A stretch of DNA of 64,000 bases, taken from Gordonia spumicola. Lineage in GTDB: Bacteria > Actinomycetota > Actinomycetes > Mycobacteriales > Mycobacteriaceae. The stretch is taken from positions 310,001 through 374,000 of the forward strand of contig NZ_BJOV01000003.1 in assembly GCF_009932475.1 (NCBI RefSeq), given 5' to 3'. A program made the translations under genes and the position numbers. Shown here piece after piece: positions 16,747-26,514 of the stretch; the first letter of the stretch is position 1, and the number at the start of each line of letters is the position of its first letter. Under the pieces are notes generated by a model. That model ran no database searches. It was given only the letters and a program-made list of their open reading frames with translations, and was not told the DNA's origin.

Positions 16747-17022
16747 CTACGAATATTCGGCGGCAACCCCTTCGCGGGCGAGCGTGTTGAACTTATTGCC
16801 CCACCACCGAAGCAGTGCCGCCACCGCGATCGACCCAGCCGCCCCTATCAAGCCTTCGATCACACCGCTGGCGACAGCCACAATCGCGCCCACGATCGCA
16901 GCCAGCACAAACACACTCGACACGACGTCCACGACTCTGCCTACGATCCACAACGGGTGTCGAAAGAGAGCCGCATTCGCATGCTGTTTTCGGTTGCCGT
17001 CGGCGTCGGCCTCTGACGTCAT
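16747..17022 (-). CDS. Small two-helix membrane protein of unknown function
   Basis: The 91-residue product starts with a charged segment (MTSEADADGNRKQHANAA). It then has two hydrophobic helices: IVGRVVDVVSSVFVLAAIVG runs into AIVAVASGVIEGLIGAAGSI, and the protein closes with WWGNKFNTLAREGVAAEYS. I do not recognise a family. Base composition and codon use here are visibly less GC-rich than in neighbours (many A/T third positions upstream), suggesting recent acquisition or relaxed selection. It is convergent with the MpaB-type gene, 16 bp away. ATG at 17022 gives a plausible cytoplasmic N-terminus. The 136 bp upstream to 17158 show no further gene. Confidence 0.55.
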   Translation of the reverse strand: MTSEADADGNRKQHANAALFRHPLWIVGRVVDVVSSVFVLAAIVGAIVAVASGVIEGLIGAAGSIAVAALLRWWGNKFNTLAREGVAAEYS

Positions 17023-17158
17023 TTCAACTCCCCACGACGTGGTCGCCGGAGTCGTGCGACCAACCGCCATCAAATCAGACGAAGCGGAACTGCCGACGGG
17101 GAATGCCGACAGAACGACGGCACGCTTCGGGTCAGGTCGACGACCTGCGACAGAGCGC

Positions 17159-17602
17159 TCAACTCCGCGGAGTGAGGACGACGACCGGGATGTCCCTGTC
17201 GGTCTTCTTCTGATAACCGTCATAGCCGGGATTGGCCTTCACGATCGTCGGCCAGAGGGCCGCCTTCTCCGCGGGATCGGCGCGATGCGCGGTCCACGTG
17301 GTGGTGACGTCGTCGACCGTCACTTCGACGTCGGGGTCGGCGGCCAGGTTCTTGAACCAGTCCGGATCGTCGGAGTGGCCGCCCTTGGACGCGACGACGA
17401 CGATCTTGTCCGCCGAGTAGATCGGTGCGGTGAGCATGGTCGACCGTCGTTGTCCGGACTTGCGGCCGACGGTGTGGAGTTCGAGGGTCTCCATGCCGAG
17501 GAGCTTCTTCGGGAATCGCCCACCGGTTATCGCGAGAAGCGTGCGGTGACCGTTCTCGAGAATCCAGGCTCCGGCCGAGGCCGTGGTGTCAGCGAAATTC
17601 AT
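17159..17602 (-). CDS. Deazaflavin (F420)-dependent nitroreductase-family protein (Ddn-like)
   Basis: The 147-residue split-beta-barrel protein follows the Ddn pattern: an N-terminal helix, LLGMETLELHTVGRKSGQRRSTML with the basic F420-binding loop, IVVVASKGGHSDDPDWFKNLAADPDVEVTV, and ADPAEKAALWPTIVKANPGYDGYQKKTDRDIPVVVLTP. These are the standard landmarks of the F420H2-dependent quinone/nitro reductases of mycobacteria. The ATG at 17602 gives the family length. It lies 46 bp downstream of the MFS gene on the same strand and may belong to its transcript. The physiological acceptor is probably a quinone or lipid, but this is not readable here. Confidence 0.88.
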   Translation of the reverse strand: MNFADTTASAGAWILENGHRTLLAITGGRFPKKLLGMETLELHTVGRKSGQRRSTMLTAPIYSADKIVVVASKGGHSDDPDWFKNLAADPDVEVTVDDVTTTWTAHRADPAEKAALWPTIVKANPGYDGYQKKTDRDIPVVVLTPRS

Positions 17603-17648
17603 GTGACCATTGTGCACAGAAAACGGCCGGGTGCGGCACGCGGCGCGT

Positions 17649-18938
17649 CTACGCCACGTCGGGACCCGACCGGACGGAGGCTCGGTAGCGCCAGAAGGCG
17701 GGGACTGCGAGGGCCGCGAGGACGGTCCCGACGACCACCAGCAGGCCACCGCCCGCGACGGTGACCGCGGTGCCCGCGACGGCGGCCGTCGCGCCGTGCG
17801 CCACATCGGCGATGCGGGGTCCACCCGCGACGATCACGATGAACACGCCCTGGAGACGGCCTCGGACGTCGTCGGTGGCCGCCGACTGCAGCATCGTCTG
17901 ACGGAAGGCGGCGGACGCCATGTCGGCGGCCCCGCCGACCATGAGGGCCACCACCACGAGGGGAAGGATCGGCAGCGCCGAACCGTGCGCGAAGAACAGC
18001 AGGCCGCCGGAGACGACGATCGACAGTCCCCACACGACGATGCAGATCACGACCGCCCGACCCTGCCGGTGCACCCTCGACACCCAGCCCGACAGGACGC
18101 CGCCGACCACCGCGCCGAGCGGAATCGCGATGAACAGCAGCGCGAACGCGAACCCGCCGTCGGACGGGCCGCCGAAACTCTCGTGCGCCATCTGCGGGAA
18201 CAGGGCGCGCGGCATGCCGAAGATCATCGCGATCAGGTCGACGACGAACGACATCAACAGCACGGGATGGCCGCGCAGGTAGCCGAGGCCGTCGATCACC
18301 GACCGCAGGCCCGGGGTCTGCAGTCGTCGGCCGTCCGCCAGCTCCGGCGCCAGCGCGGGCAGTCCGACGACGGCCCACAGGGTGGCGAGCAGACACACGG
18401 CGTCGACGAGGTACAGCAGCGAGAACCCGAGGATCGGAATCAGGGCTCCGCCGATCAGCGGGCCGGCGATCGCACCGGCCTGCATGACCGTCATGTTCAA
18501 CGAGTTCGCGGCGGGGAGGTCTTCGTGCGGCAGGATCCGCGGGAGGACGGCCGTCCGCGTCGGCTGGTTGACGGCGAAGAACGCCTGCTGAACCGCGAAC
18601 ACGCACAGCAGGATCCACACGTCGTCCCAGCCCGCGAACGACTGGACCCAGAACAGGACGCTCGTCGCGATCAGGCCGAGCGTGGTGACGAGCAGGATCC
18701 GGCGCCGGTCGAACACGTCGGCCAGCGCACCGCCCCACAGGCCGAACACGACCAGCGGCACCAGGCCGAACACGCCGGTCAGGCCGACGTACGCCGAGCT
18801 GCCGGTGATCGCGTAGATCTGCGCCGGCACCGCGACGACAGTCAGCTGCGCGCCGATGACGGTGATGATGTTGGCCCACCACAACCGCCGGAAGTGCCGA
18901 TTCTTGAGCGGGGTGGTGTCCGCGAGGATGCGAGCCAT
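17649..18938 (-). CDS. MFS transporter, EntS-like exporter
   Basis: The 429-residue major facilitator has about 12 hydrophobic segments. It starts with LKNRHFRRLWWANIITVIGA, then GLWGGALADVFDRRRILL (the loop 2-3 motif of MFS), MTVMQAGAIAGPLIGG (helix 5 antiporter motif) and a second-half repeat GAVVGGVLSGWVSRVHRQGR. This pattern is common in EntS-type siderophore/drug exporters. The ATG at 18938 overlaps the pdxH stop by one base (TGATG), indicating coupled translation after pdxH. The substrate is unknown. It lies in an apparent minus-strand unit MocR regulator-pdxH-MFS, with the reductase gene behind. Confidence 0.85.
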   Translation of the reverse strand: MARILADTTPLKNRHFRRLWWANIITVIGAQLTVVAVPAQIYAITGSSAYVGLTGVFGLVPLVVFGLWGGALADVFDRRRILLVTTLGLIATSVLFWVQSFAGWDDVWILLCVFAVQQAFFAVNQPTRTAVLPRILPHEDLPAANSLNMTVMQAGAIAGPLIGGALIPILGFSLLYLVDAVCLLATLWAVVGLPALAPELADGRRLQTPGLRSVIDGLGYLRGHPVLLMSFVVDLIAMIFGMPRALFPQMAHESFGGPSDGGFAFALLFIAIPLGAVVGGVLSGWVSRVHRQGRAVVICIVVWGLSIVVSGGLLFFAHGSALPILPLVVVALMVGGAADMASAAFRQTMLQSAATDDVRGRLQGVFIVIVAGGPRIADVAHGATAAVAGTAVTVAGGGLLVVVGTVLAALAVPAFWRYRASVRSGPDVA

Positions 18939-19594
18939 CAGGGCTGGAGTCGTTCGACGCGCCAGCCGTCGCCCTCGCGGACGGCCCGCGCCCGATTGTG
19001 GAGACGATCGGCGCGTCCCTGCCAGAACTCGACGACGTCGGGTTCGATCCGGTACCCGCCCCAGTGCTCGGGAACCGGGACTGCGTCGTCGAACCGGGCG
19101 GCGACCTCGGCTGCCGCCGCTTCGAGGGCTTCCCTCGACTCGATGGGGCGGGACTGGTCGGATGTCCGCGCCGACAACTGCGATCCGCGCGGACGGGAGT
19201 TCCAATAGGCGACGGTCTCGGCCGGATCGACCTTCACGACGCTGCCGCGCACGTGGATCTGCCGTTCCATCGAGATCCACGGGAACGTCGCCGACGCGTA
19301 CGGGTTGGCGGCCAACGCCCGGCCCTTGTCCGAGTCGTAGCCGGTGAAGAATGTGATCCCGGCGTCGGAGACGCCCTTGCACAGCACTGTGCGGGTGGCC
19401 GGGCGACCGTCGGCGTCGACGGTCCCCAGGACCATCGCGTTCGGCTCCACCACCCCGGAGTCGACGGCCTCGGAGAGCCACGCGTCGAACAGCGAACGCC
19501 ACGGCGGGTCGCCCACCAGCCACGACGGGTCGAGGTTCGCGCTCACGCCGTCCCTGCCGGTTCCGTATCCGACGCGCATGTTCGACAGTTCCAC
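18938..19594 (-). CDS. pdxH: Pyridoxine/pyridoxamine 5'-phosphate oxidase
   Basis: The about 218-residue FMN enzyme oxidises PNP/PMP to PLP. Landmarks are EPNAMVLGTVDADGRPATRTVLCKG (FMN and PLP contacts), FFTGYDSDKGRALAANPYASATFPW, RQIHVRGSVVKV, YWNSRPRGSQLSARTSDQSRPI and the closing WGGYRIEPDVVEFWQGRADRLHNR..RVERLQP. GTG at 19594 gives the family N-terminus (VELSNMRVGYG). GTG at 19615 would overlap the MocR stop by 4 bp, and ATG at 19579 is a shorter choice; no strong Shine-Dalgarno decides. It follows a PLP-binding MocR regulator and could be its target. Confidence 0.92.
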   Translation of the reverse strand: MELSNMRVGYGTGRDGVSANLDPSWLVGDPPWRSLFDAWLSEAVDSGVVEPNAMVLGTVDADGRPATRTVLCKGVSDAGITFFTGYDSDKGRALAANPYASATFPWISMERQIHVRGSVVKVDPAETVAYWNSRPRGSQLSARTSDQSRPIESREALEAAAAEVAARFDDAVPVPEHWGGYRIEPDVVEFWQGRADRLHNRARAVREGDGWRVERLQP

Positions 19595-19611
19595 TCGTTC
19601 ACAGTAGGGCG

Positions 19612-21072
19612 TCACACGACGAGTCGTTCGGCGAGTGCCGTGTCGGCCGTCGAGACGACAGCGTCGGCCCCCGTGACGCGCCGGTACGCGAGGCCGACCG
19701 ACTCGATGCCGCGGACCAGATTCTCGACGGGCAGCGTGTACGGAATCCGGATGTGGCTCTCCAGGCCGCCGTTGGGACCGAACGAGCCGCCCGGCGTCAG
19801 TCGGACGCCGAGCGATGCGGCAGCGGCAGCCGTCGTCGTCGCCACCGGTCTGGGCAAGTGGACCCACAGGCAGAGTCCACCGACTCCCGGCACCACCGTC
19901 GAGCCGGGCAGATGCTCGTCGATCGCCGCGAGAGCCGCGGCCCGGGACGCCCGCAACGAGTCGCGCCGCGCGGGCAGGAAGTCGTCGAGGTGATCCAGCG
20001 CGTACGCCGCCGCGAGTTGCTCCATCACCGCGCTCCCGATGTCGAGTTCGTAGCGGGCGACGACGTACGGGTCGGGTGGGGTGTCGGTGCGGATCCATCC
20101 GACGCGCAGTCCGGCCCAGACGGTCTTGCTCGCCGATCCGATGGTGATCACCTGCGCCCCGCGCGGCGCGAACGCGGCCACGGGCGGCGGGGCGTCGCGG
20201 TCGAGACCGAGTTCGACCATCGTCTCGTCGATCACCAGCAGCACCCGGTGTCGGGCCGCGATCTCGCCGAGTCGACGACGACCGTCGGCGTCGAGCAGCA
20301 GCCCGGTCGGATTGTGGAAGTCGGGTATCGCGAAGATGAGGCTCGGCCGCTGGAGCCGGACGATGGAGTCGAGTTGGTCCAGGTCCCAGCCGTGATCGCC
20401 GTCCAACGGCAGGGCGACGGGCCGCGCCCGATGTCTGGTCAGCGCGAGGATCGTCCCGTGGTGCGTCGGCTGTTCGACGACGACGCGCTCGCCGGGCGCG
20501 ACGTGGGTGTCGAGGATCAGCCGGAGCGCGTGCTGGGCGCCGGACGTCACCAGGATCTGTTCCGGCGTCGTCGGCAGACCTCGCTCGCAGTATCGACGGG
20601 CGATCGTCTCGGTGAGTGCACGCAGCCCGTTCGGATAGATCCCGGTGCCGGTCAGATAGGTCGGCGCGCAGTCGAGGGCGTGCCGGTAGCCGTCGTGCAC
20701 CACCTGGTCCGGCGCGGCGGGCGCAGCGATGTTGAGTTTGCACATGTCGGCCTCGGCTCCGAAATCGAACGGTTCGGCCGGCACGGAGACCGGCAGTCCG
20801 AGCACGCTCCGGGCACCTCGCCGGGATGCGAGATGCCCGCTGTCGCGGAGGGCCGCGTAGGCGCCGCCGACTGTCGTGCGGCTGACGTCGAGCGCCTCGG
20901 CGAGTGTTCGTTCGCTCGGCACCGCGGTTCCGACGGCGACCCTGCCGTCGAGCAGGAGGACGCGCACGGCGTCGGCCAACGCCTGGTACGCGGGCTGCGG
21001 GCCGTCCGGTCGCCAGGCTCCGAGACGCTGGGCGAGCGTGCGGGCTCCGATGGTGCCAGTGGCTGCGATCAT
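19612..21072 (-). CDS. MocR/GntR-aminotransferase transcription factor (YczR/PdxR-type)
   Basis: The 486-residue regulator fuses an N-terminal GntR winged helix (about 25-90: YQALADAVRVLLLDGRV, PSERTLAEALDVSRTTVGGAYAALRDSGHL) to a fold-type I aminotransferase domain. PLP would bind K316 in IGSASKTVWAG, with D282 in VIDETM holding the ring nitrogen. Such MocR proteins sense PLP or related ligands. It is divergent from a YczE-type membrane protein, the arrangement known for YczR-YczE, with an 8-bp inverted repeat between them. It is also followed by pdxH on the same strand. Either yczE or pdxH may be regulated. ATG at 21072 gives a start 62 bp from the divergent gene. Confidence 0.88.
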   Translation of the reverse strand: MIAATGTIGARTLAQRLGAWRPDGPQPAYQALADAVRVLLLDGRVAVGTAVPSERTLAEALDVSRTTVGGAYAALRDSGHLASRRGARSVLGLPVSVPAEPFDFGAEADMCKLNIAAPAAPDQVVHDGYRHALDCAPTYLTGTGIYPNGLRALTETIARRYCERGLPTTPEQILVTSGAQHALRLILDTHVAPGERVVVEQPTHHGTILALTRHRARPVALPLDGDHGWDLDQLDSIVRLQRPSLIFAIPDFHNPTGLLLDADGRRRLGEIAARHRVLLVIDETMVELGLDRDAPPPVAAFAPRGAQVITIGSASKTVWAGLRVGWIRTDTPPDPYVVARYELDIGSAVMEQLAAAYALDHLDDFLPARRDSLRASRAAALAAIDEHLPGSTVVPGVGGLCLWVHLPRPVATTTAAAAASLGVRLTPGGSFGPNGGLESHIRIPYTLPVENLVRGIESVGLAYRRVTGADAVVSTADTALAERLVV

Positions 21073-21086
21073 GAGACCAGTGTTCC

Positions 21087-21117
21087 CCAACTGGCTATGG
21101 ATTACCAGACCAGTTGG
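21087..21117. promoter_or_regulatory. Operator-like inverted repeat in the MocR-yczE divergent promoter
   Basis: CCAACTGG (21087-21094) and CCAGTTGG (21110-21117) are perfect 8-bp inverted arms with a 15-base spacer. Extra ACCAG words occur at 21076 and 21104, giving direct-repeat character as well. The site lies midway in the 61-bp region shared by the MocR regulator and yczE, where a MocR dimer would be expected to bind both. Confidence 0.6.
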
Positions 21118-21133
21118 ACGCAGAATTGGCGAC

Positions 21134-21784
21134 ATGAGCAGCACAGCACTCTCCCTGACCCGTCGGATCGTCGGCCTGTACGTCGGCCTCGCCCTGTACG
21201 GCGCGTCGATGGCGATGATCCTGCGGTCGGGCCTCGGCAACATCCCGTGGGACGTCCTGCACCAGGGCGTCGCCGAACACGTGCACCTCTCCATCGGCAC
21301 CGTGTCGATCATCGTCGGAGCGGCCGTCCTGCTCGCCTGGATACCGCTGCGGCAGCGGCCCGGCCTCGGCACCGTCTCGAACGTGCTGGTCCTCGGCGTC
21401 GTCTTCGACCTCGTCGCACCACACCTGCCCGACAGTCCCGCCCTGACTGTCGCGGTCCCGATGCTGCTCGGCGGCATCGTGGTCAACGCGTTCGCGACCG
21501 TCGTGTACATCGGCGTCCGATTCGGTCCCGGACCGCGTGACGGCCTGATGACCGGCCTGGTCAACCGGACCGGCTGGTCCGTCCGTCTGATCCGGACCGT
21601 CATGGAGGTGACCGTCGTCGCCGTCGGCTTCGCGCTCGGCGGCACTCTCGGCATCGGCACCGTCCTCTACGCGGTCGGCGTCGGACCGCTCATCCAGCTG
21701 TTCGCCCGCGTGCTCAAGGTCGGCGACGCCGTCTCCGGCCGCTCCGAACCCGCCGACGACCGGCCCGCGGTCGCCGTCGACTGA
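21134..21784 (+). CDS. yczE: YczE/YitT-family integral membrane protein
   Basis: The 216-residue protein has five to six hydrophobic segments beginning IVGLYVGLALYGASMAMILRSGLGNIPWDVL. That helix with the conserved GLGNIPWDVLHQG motif is diagnostic of the YczE/YyaS/YitT family. Other landmarks are GTVSIIVGAAVLLAWIPL, RFGPGPRDGLMTGL and GFALGGTLGIGTVLYAVGVGP. Members are inner-membrane proteins of uncertain transport function, controlled by MocR-type YczR in other actinobacteria. The ATG at 21134 follows a short AT-richer leader. The divergent neighbour is exactly such a MocR regulator. Confidence 0.88.
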   Translation: MSSTALSLTRRIVGLYVGLALYGASMAMILRSGLGNIPWDVLHQGVAEHVHLSIGTVSIIVGAAVLLAWIPLRQRPGLGTVSNVLVLGVVFDLVAPHLPDSPALTVAVPMLLGGIVVNAFATVVYIGVRFGPGPRDGLMTGLVNRTGWSVRLIRTVMEVTVVAVGFALGGTLGIGTVLYAVGVGPLIQLFARVLKVGDAVSGRSEPADDRPAVAVD

Positions 21785-21796
21785 ACACGTTCCCGG

Positions 21797-23377
21797 TCAG
21801 CCGATGTCACGGCCGCGGTACAACAGGGCGCCGACGGCGGCCACAGTCAGTGTCAGCACGGTCGTGACCAGTAGCGGGAGCCACGCGGACGCGGTCACCG
21901 GCACCGCGGGGACGTGGGTGAACGGTGACACCCGCCGGAGCCACGACGGGACGCCGACCAGGTCGCCGAGCGGGCCGAGGACGAGGGCCGAGAGGACGAT
22001 CGGCCAGCCCGCGACCGCGAATGACGACCGCAGTCCGTACAGCGCCGCGACGACCGCCACCACCAGCGTCACCGCGGGCACGGACACGGCAGCCGTGGTG
22101 AAGGCGAGTCCCGCGACGTGGACGGCGTCGCCGCCGGAGGCCCACGATCCGAGGCCGACGCCCGACGCCGCGAAGCCGAGCACCGCGACCGCCGCCGCAG
22201 CAGCCCACCCCAGGTAGACGCCGTACATCCGCAGCCGAGACACGGGCGCGGCGAGCATCAACTCGGCGCGCCCGGCGCGTTCCTCGGCGCGCATCGACAC
22301 CACGATCGCGACGCCGCCGCCGGCCGCGGCCACCGCGAGGAATCCCGTCATCGCGACGACGAACCCGTCGGTGATGCCGCCCGCGCCCGTGGCGTCGATG
22401 ATCTTCTCCACGTACGCGTTGCCCGCGGCGAAATCGGCGACCTGCGACGACAGGAAGCCCACGACGAACGCGTACACGGCCGTTCCCGACGCCCACGACG
22501 ACGTCTGCGTCCTGGTCAGTCGCCACACGATCCCCGTCGTCGACCAGCCCGCAGGCCCGTGAGACGGTCCGGCCCGTCGGCCGAACAGGCCCGAGCCGAG
22601 GTCACGGCGTCGCCGCACCCATCCGGCCACCAGCATCCCGCCGACCGCGACGCCGAGGCTCGCCAGCCCGGGGACAAGGTTGTCGTCGTCGAACGGAGCC
22701 ATCCGCTCGGCCCAGCCGATCGGGTTGGTCCACCGCAGCCACGACAGGTCGGCCGCCGCGTCGCCGACCCCGCGCAGGAGGTAGCCGCCCGCGACGATCG
22801 ACGCCGCCGCGATGTTCGCGCTGTGGGCGCTGGCCGCCGCTTCGGAGCAGACCGCGGCCACCCCGACCGCGGCGAGACCGGTACACGCATACTGCCCGAA
22901 GACGATCGCGGTCGGCGCGGCTCCGCCGCCGGAGAGGCCGATCACCGCCGCCATGCCCGCCGAGGCGACAAGCACGGTCGCGGCCGCGACGAGGCATCCG
23001 GCGGCGAGCGGGACCACGCGTCCGACACCCGCCGCCAGCACCAGTTCCGTGCGCCCGGCTTCCTCTTCACGTCGCGTCTGCCGGACGACGGTCATCACCG
23101 CGCACACGCCGAGCGCGGCGATCATGAACAGCCCCGCCCGCCAGGAGACCAGGGCCGCCTGCGAGGTGTCCGCGGGCAGCGGGCCGAGGAGGAACACGAA
23201 CGCCGTGTTCGACCCCGCTCCCGCGCGCAGGGTCGCCACCTGCTCGGGTGAGGAGTACATCGCCCGGATCGACGCGGCCGTCGACACATTGACAAGCACG
23301 AACAGCACCACCGTGAGCGGGGCGATCACTCGGTCGCGCCGGATCCCTGCCCGCAGCAACAGCGGCAGCCCGCTCAC
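21797..23377 (-). CDS. ABC exporter permease (tetronasin-type, ABC-2)
   Basis: The 526-residue membrane protein has about 12 hydrophobic segments in two homologous halves. Each half begins with a long polar loop containing RREEEAGRTELVLAAGVGR and RAEERAGRAELMLAAPVSR respectively. This repeated EERAGRxELxLA motif is typical of tetronasin/daunorubicin-type multidrug exporter permeases in actinobacteria. GTG at 23377 overlaps the ATPase stop by 4 bp. It would form a channel with the ATPase encoded just upstream. The exported compound is unknown. It is convergent with yczE, 13 bp away. Confidence 0.85.
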   Translation of the reverse strand: MSGLPLLLRAGIRRDRVIAPLTVVLFVLVNVSTAASIRAMYSSPEQVATLRAGAGSNTAFVFLLGPLPADTSQAALVSWRAGLFMIAALGVCAVMTVVRQTRREEEAGRTELVLAAGVGRVVPLAAGCLVAAATVLVASAGMAAVIGLSGGGAAPTAIVFGQYACTGLAAVGVAAVCSEAAASAHSANIAAASIVAGGYLLRGVGDAAADLSWLRWTNPIGWAERMAPFDDDNLVPGLASLGVAVGGMLVAGWVRRRRDLGSGLFGRRAGPSHGPAGWSTTGIVWRLTRTQTSSWASGTAVYAFVVGFLSSQVADFAAGNAYVEKIIDATGAGGITDGFVVAMTGFLAVAAAGGGVAIVVSMRAEERAGRAELMLAAPVSRLRMYGVYLGWAAAAAVAVLGFAASGVGLGSWASGGDAVHVAGLAFTTAAVSVPAVTLVVAVVAALYGLRSSFAVAGWPIVLSALVLGPLGDLVGVPSWLRRVSPFTHVPAVPVTASAWLPLLVTTVLTLTVAAVGALLYRGRDIG

Positions 23378-24288
23378 GTGGTCGCCTCGGGCGACACGTC
23401 GTAGGCCTGCAGGAACAAGTCCTCCAGGCTCGGCGGCGCGACGGTGAGCCCGCGGACGTCGAGGGCCCCGAGACGAACGAGAACCGTCGGCAGCACCACC
23501 GGGTCGACGGTGAACTCGACGTGGTCGCCGTCGGCGGACACGTCGCCGAGACCGTCCAGGTCCGTGATCGCGGACGCGCCGCCCGAGACCGTCGCCGACA
23601 CCCGCGACCGGCGCAGGTTCCGCAGCCGCGACAATTCGCCCGCGAGAACCGTCCTGCCGTCCCGGACGATGGTGACCGTCGAGCACATCGACTCCACCTC
23701 CGACAGCAGATGCGACGACATCAACACCGCCGCACCCCGCGCGGCGCGGTCGGCGACGGCACGCTCGAACTCGCGGGTCATCAGGGGATCGAGGCCGGAC
23801 GTCGGCTCGTCCAACACCAGCAGGTCGGTGTCCGCGCACAACGCCGCGATCAACGCGACCTTCTGACGATTGCCCTTGGAGTACGCGTCCGACTTCTTCG
23901 ACGGATCCAAACCGAACCGCTCGATCAGTTCGGCCCGGTCCGACGCCTGCGCACCGCGGATCCCGCGCATCGCGAGCAACAAGTCGATGCACTCGCCACC
24001 GGTCATGTGCGGCCACAGCGTCACATCGCCCGGAACGTACGCCAGCCGACGGTGGACGGCGACGGCGTCGCTGAACGGGTCGGAACCGAACACCCGCACG
24101 CGCCCGGCGTCGCGACGGAGCAGACCGAGGAGCACTCGGATGGTGGTCGACTTGCCCGAACCGTTCGGCCCGAGGAACCCGGCGACCTCGCCGGCGCGCA
24201 CCGTGAGGTCGAGGCCGTCCAGCGCGGTGAACGATCCGAAGCGTTTCCGGAGTCCTTCGACGTCGATCACCGAATCGGTCAAGCCCAC
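23374..24288 (-). CDS. ABC exporter ATPase
   Basis: The 304-residue ATPase energises the adjacent permease. Walker A is GPNGSGKST at 40-48, the Q-loop is in VPGDVTLWPHMTGG, and Walker B LLVLDEP is at 156-162 with the D-loop SGLDP. The signature reads YSKGNRQK (136-143) instead of LSGGQ, a variant usual in DrrA/tetronasin-type ATPases. A C-terminal regulatory extension (about 210-300) ends DLFLQAYD. The start is GTG at 24288, before which the sequence to serC (divergent, 106 bp) contains an ACTAT-N11-ATAGT pair that could be an operator. Confidence 0.9.
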   Translation of the reverse strand: MGLTDSVIDVEGLRKRFGSFTALDGLDLTVRAGEVAGFLGPNGSGKSTTIRVLLGLLRRDAGRVRVFGSDPFSDAVAVHRRLAYVPGDVTLWPHMTGGECIDLLLAMRGIRGAQASDRAELIERFGLDPSKKSDAYSKGNRQKVALIAALCADTDLLVLDEPTSGLDPLMTREFERAVADRAARGAAVLMSSHLLSEVESMCSTVTIVRDGRTVLAGELSRLRNLRRSRVSATVSGGASAITDLDGLGDVSADGDHVEFTVDPVVLPTVLVRLGALDVRGLTVAPPSLEDLFLQAYDVSPEATT

Positions 24289-24328
24289 CGTGTGCCTCCA
24301 CCAGTCGAACTATCTGTTCTGTTCATAG

Positions 24329-25531
<1,203 letters not shown>

Positions 25532-25550
25532 CGCAACTGGTAGTCCAACC

Positions 25551-25591
25551 GATGGACACGCGGTGAACCAGGTGTTCGCCGCGTGTCCATC
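25551..25591 (+). terminator. serC terminator
   Basis: GATGGACACGCGG (25551-25563) and CCGCGTGTCCATC (25579-25591) form a perfect 13-bp stem with a 15-base loop, followed by AGTTTTC. It lies 19 bp after the serC stop. Confidence 0.85.
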
Positions 25592-25661
25592 AGTTTTCTG
25601 TGGGTACAGTGGCCTAGGCTGGGAAGAACATCCGCGGACGTAGGAACCGGAGGAGGGTCGT

Positions 25662-26510
25662 GTGCGAAAGCTGAAGGCGCAGCGCGTCGATCCCGACGGC
25701 GACATCGTCTGCGTCGACCCCGAATCGGGCGACGAGTTCACCCTCGCGGTCGACGCCGTTGTTCGCTCGGCGCTCGCGCCCGCCGCATCGCCCGCCCACA
25801 CCGTCGCCGATGTGAGCCCCCGCGAGATCCAGGCCCGCATCCGCGCGGGCGCCACCGTCGCAGAGCTCGCAGGCGTCACCGGAGTGACCGAAGACAAGAT
25901 CGCGCGATTCGCGCACCCGGTACTGCTCGAGCGCATGCGCGCGGCCGAGCTGGCCCGCGCATCCCATCCGTCCGGCATCGACGGAGCCAGCTCGTCGACC
26001 CTCGGCGAGCTCGTCGCCGAATGCCTCGCCCTGCGCGGCGACTCGCCGTCCGAGGCCGAATGGGACGCGTGGCGCGGCGACGACAGCCGCTGGGTGGTGC
26101 AGGTGAGCTGGCCGGGCGCGGGCGACGTCGAGTTCGCGCACTGGAGGTTCACCCCCGGTTCGCACGGCGGTGTCACCGAACCGTTGGACGACCACGCCGT
26201 CGAACTCACCGAACCCGAACTGGCGCGCGCCGTCCGGCGCACGACGATGTCCGTCGTCCCGCCCGCCCCCGTCCGCCAACACGAGACGATGGCCGACGGC
26301 CACGAAGAGGTGACCGTCGACGCGGACCACCTGATCGAACAGCAGCGCAGACCCGAACGCGCCGGACCGTTGGAGCTCGACTTCGACGATTCCGTACCGC
26401 GCACGACGACGCCGCAATCGCATCCGAAGCACCGCAGCAAGCGCGCGACGCCGACCGTCCCCGCGTGGGAGGACGTCCTCCTCGGCGTGCGCAGTCATCC
26501 CGGAGAGTAG
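25662..26510 (+). CDS. sepH: Septation protein SepH
   Basis: This 282-residue cell-division protein belongs to the SepH/DUF3071 family, which stimulates FtsZ assembly in actinobacteria. The N-terminal region opens MRKLKAQRVDPDGDIVCVDPESGDEF. A helix-turn-helix-like segment lies near residues 57-100 (REIQARIRAGATVAELAGV, then TEDKIARFAHPVLLERMRAAE). The conserved core is WRGDDSRWVVQVSWPGAGDVEFAHWRFTP (about 129-160). A long, polar, probably disordered tail ends in a short conserved PAWEDVLLGVRS motif. GTG at 25662 is preceded by GGAGGAGGGTC. The next gene starts 4 bp after its stop. Confidence 0.92.
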   Translation: MRKLKAQRVDPDGDIVCVDPESGDEFTLAVDAVVRSALAPAASPAHTVADVSPREIQARIRAGATVAELAGVTGVTEDKIARFAHPVLLERMRAAELARASHPSGIDGASSSTLGELVAECLALRGDSPSEAEWDAWRGDDSRWVVQVSWPGAGDVEFAHWRFTPGSHGGVTEPLDDHAVELTEPELARAVRRTTMSVVPPAPVRQHETMADGHEEVTVDADHLIEQQRRPERAGPLELDFDDSVPRTTTPQSHPKHRSKRATPTVPAWEDVLLGVRSHPGE

Positions 26511-26514
26511 GCAG

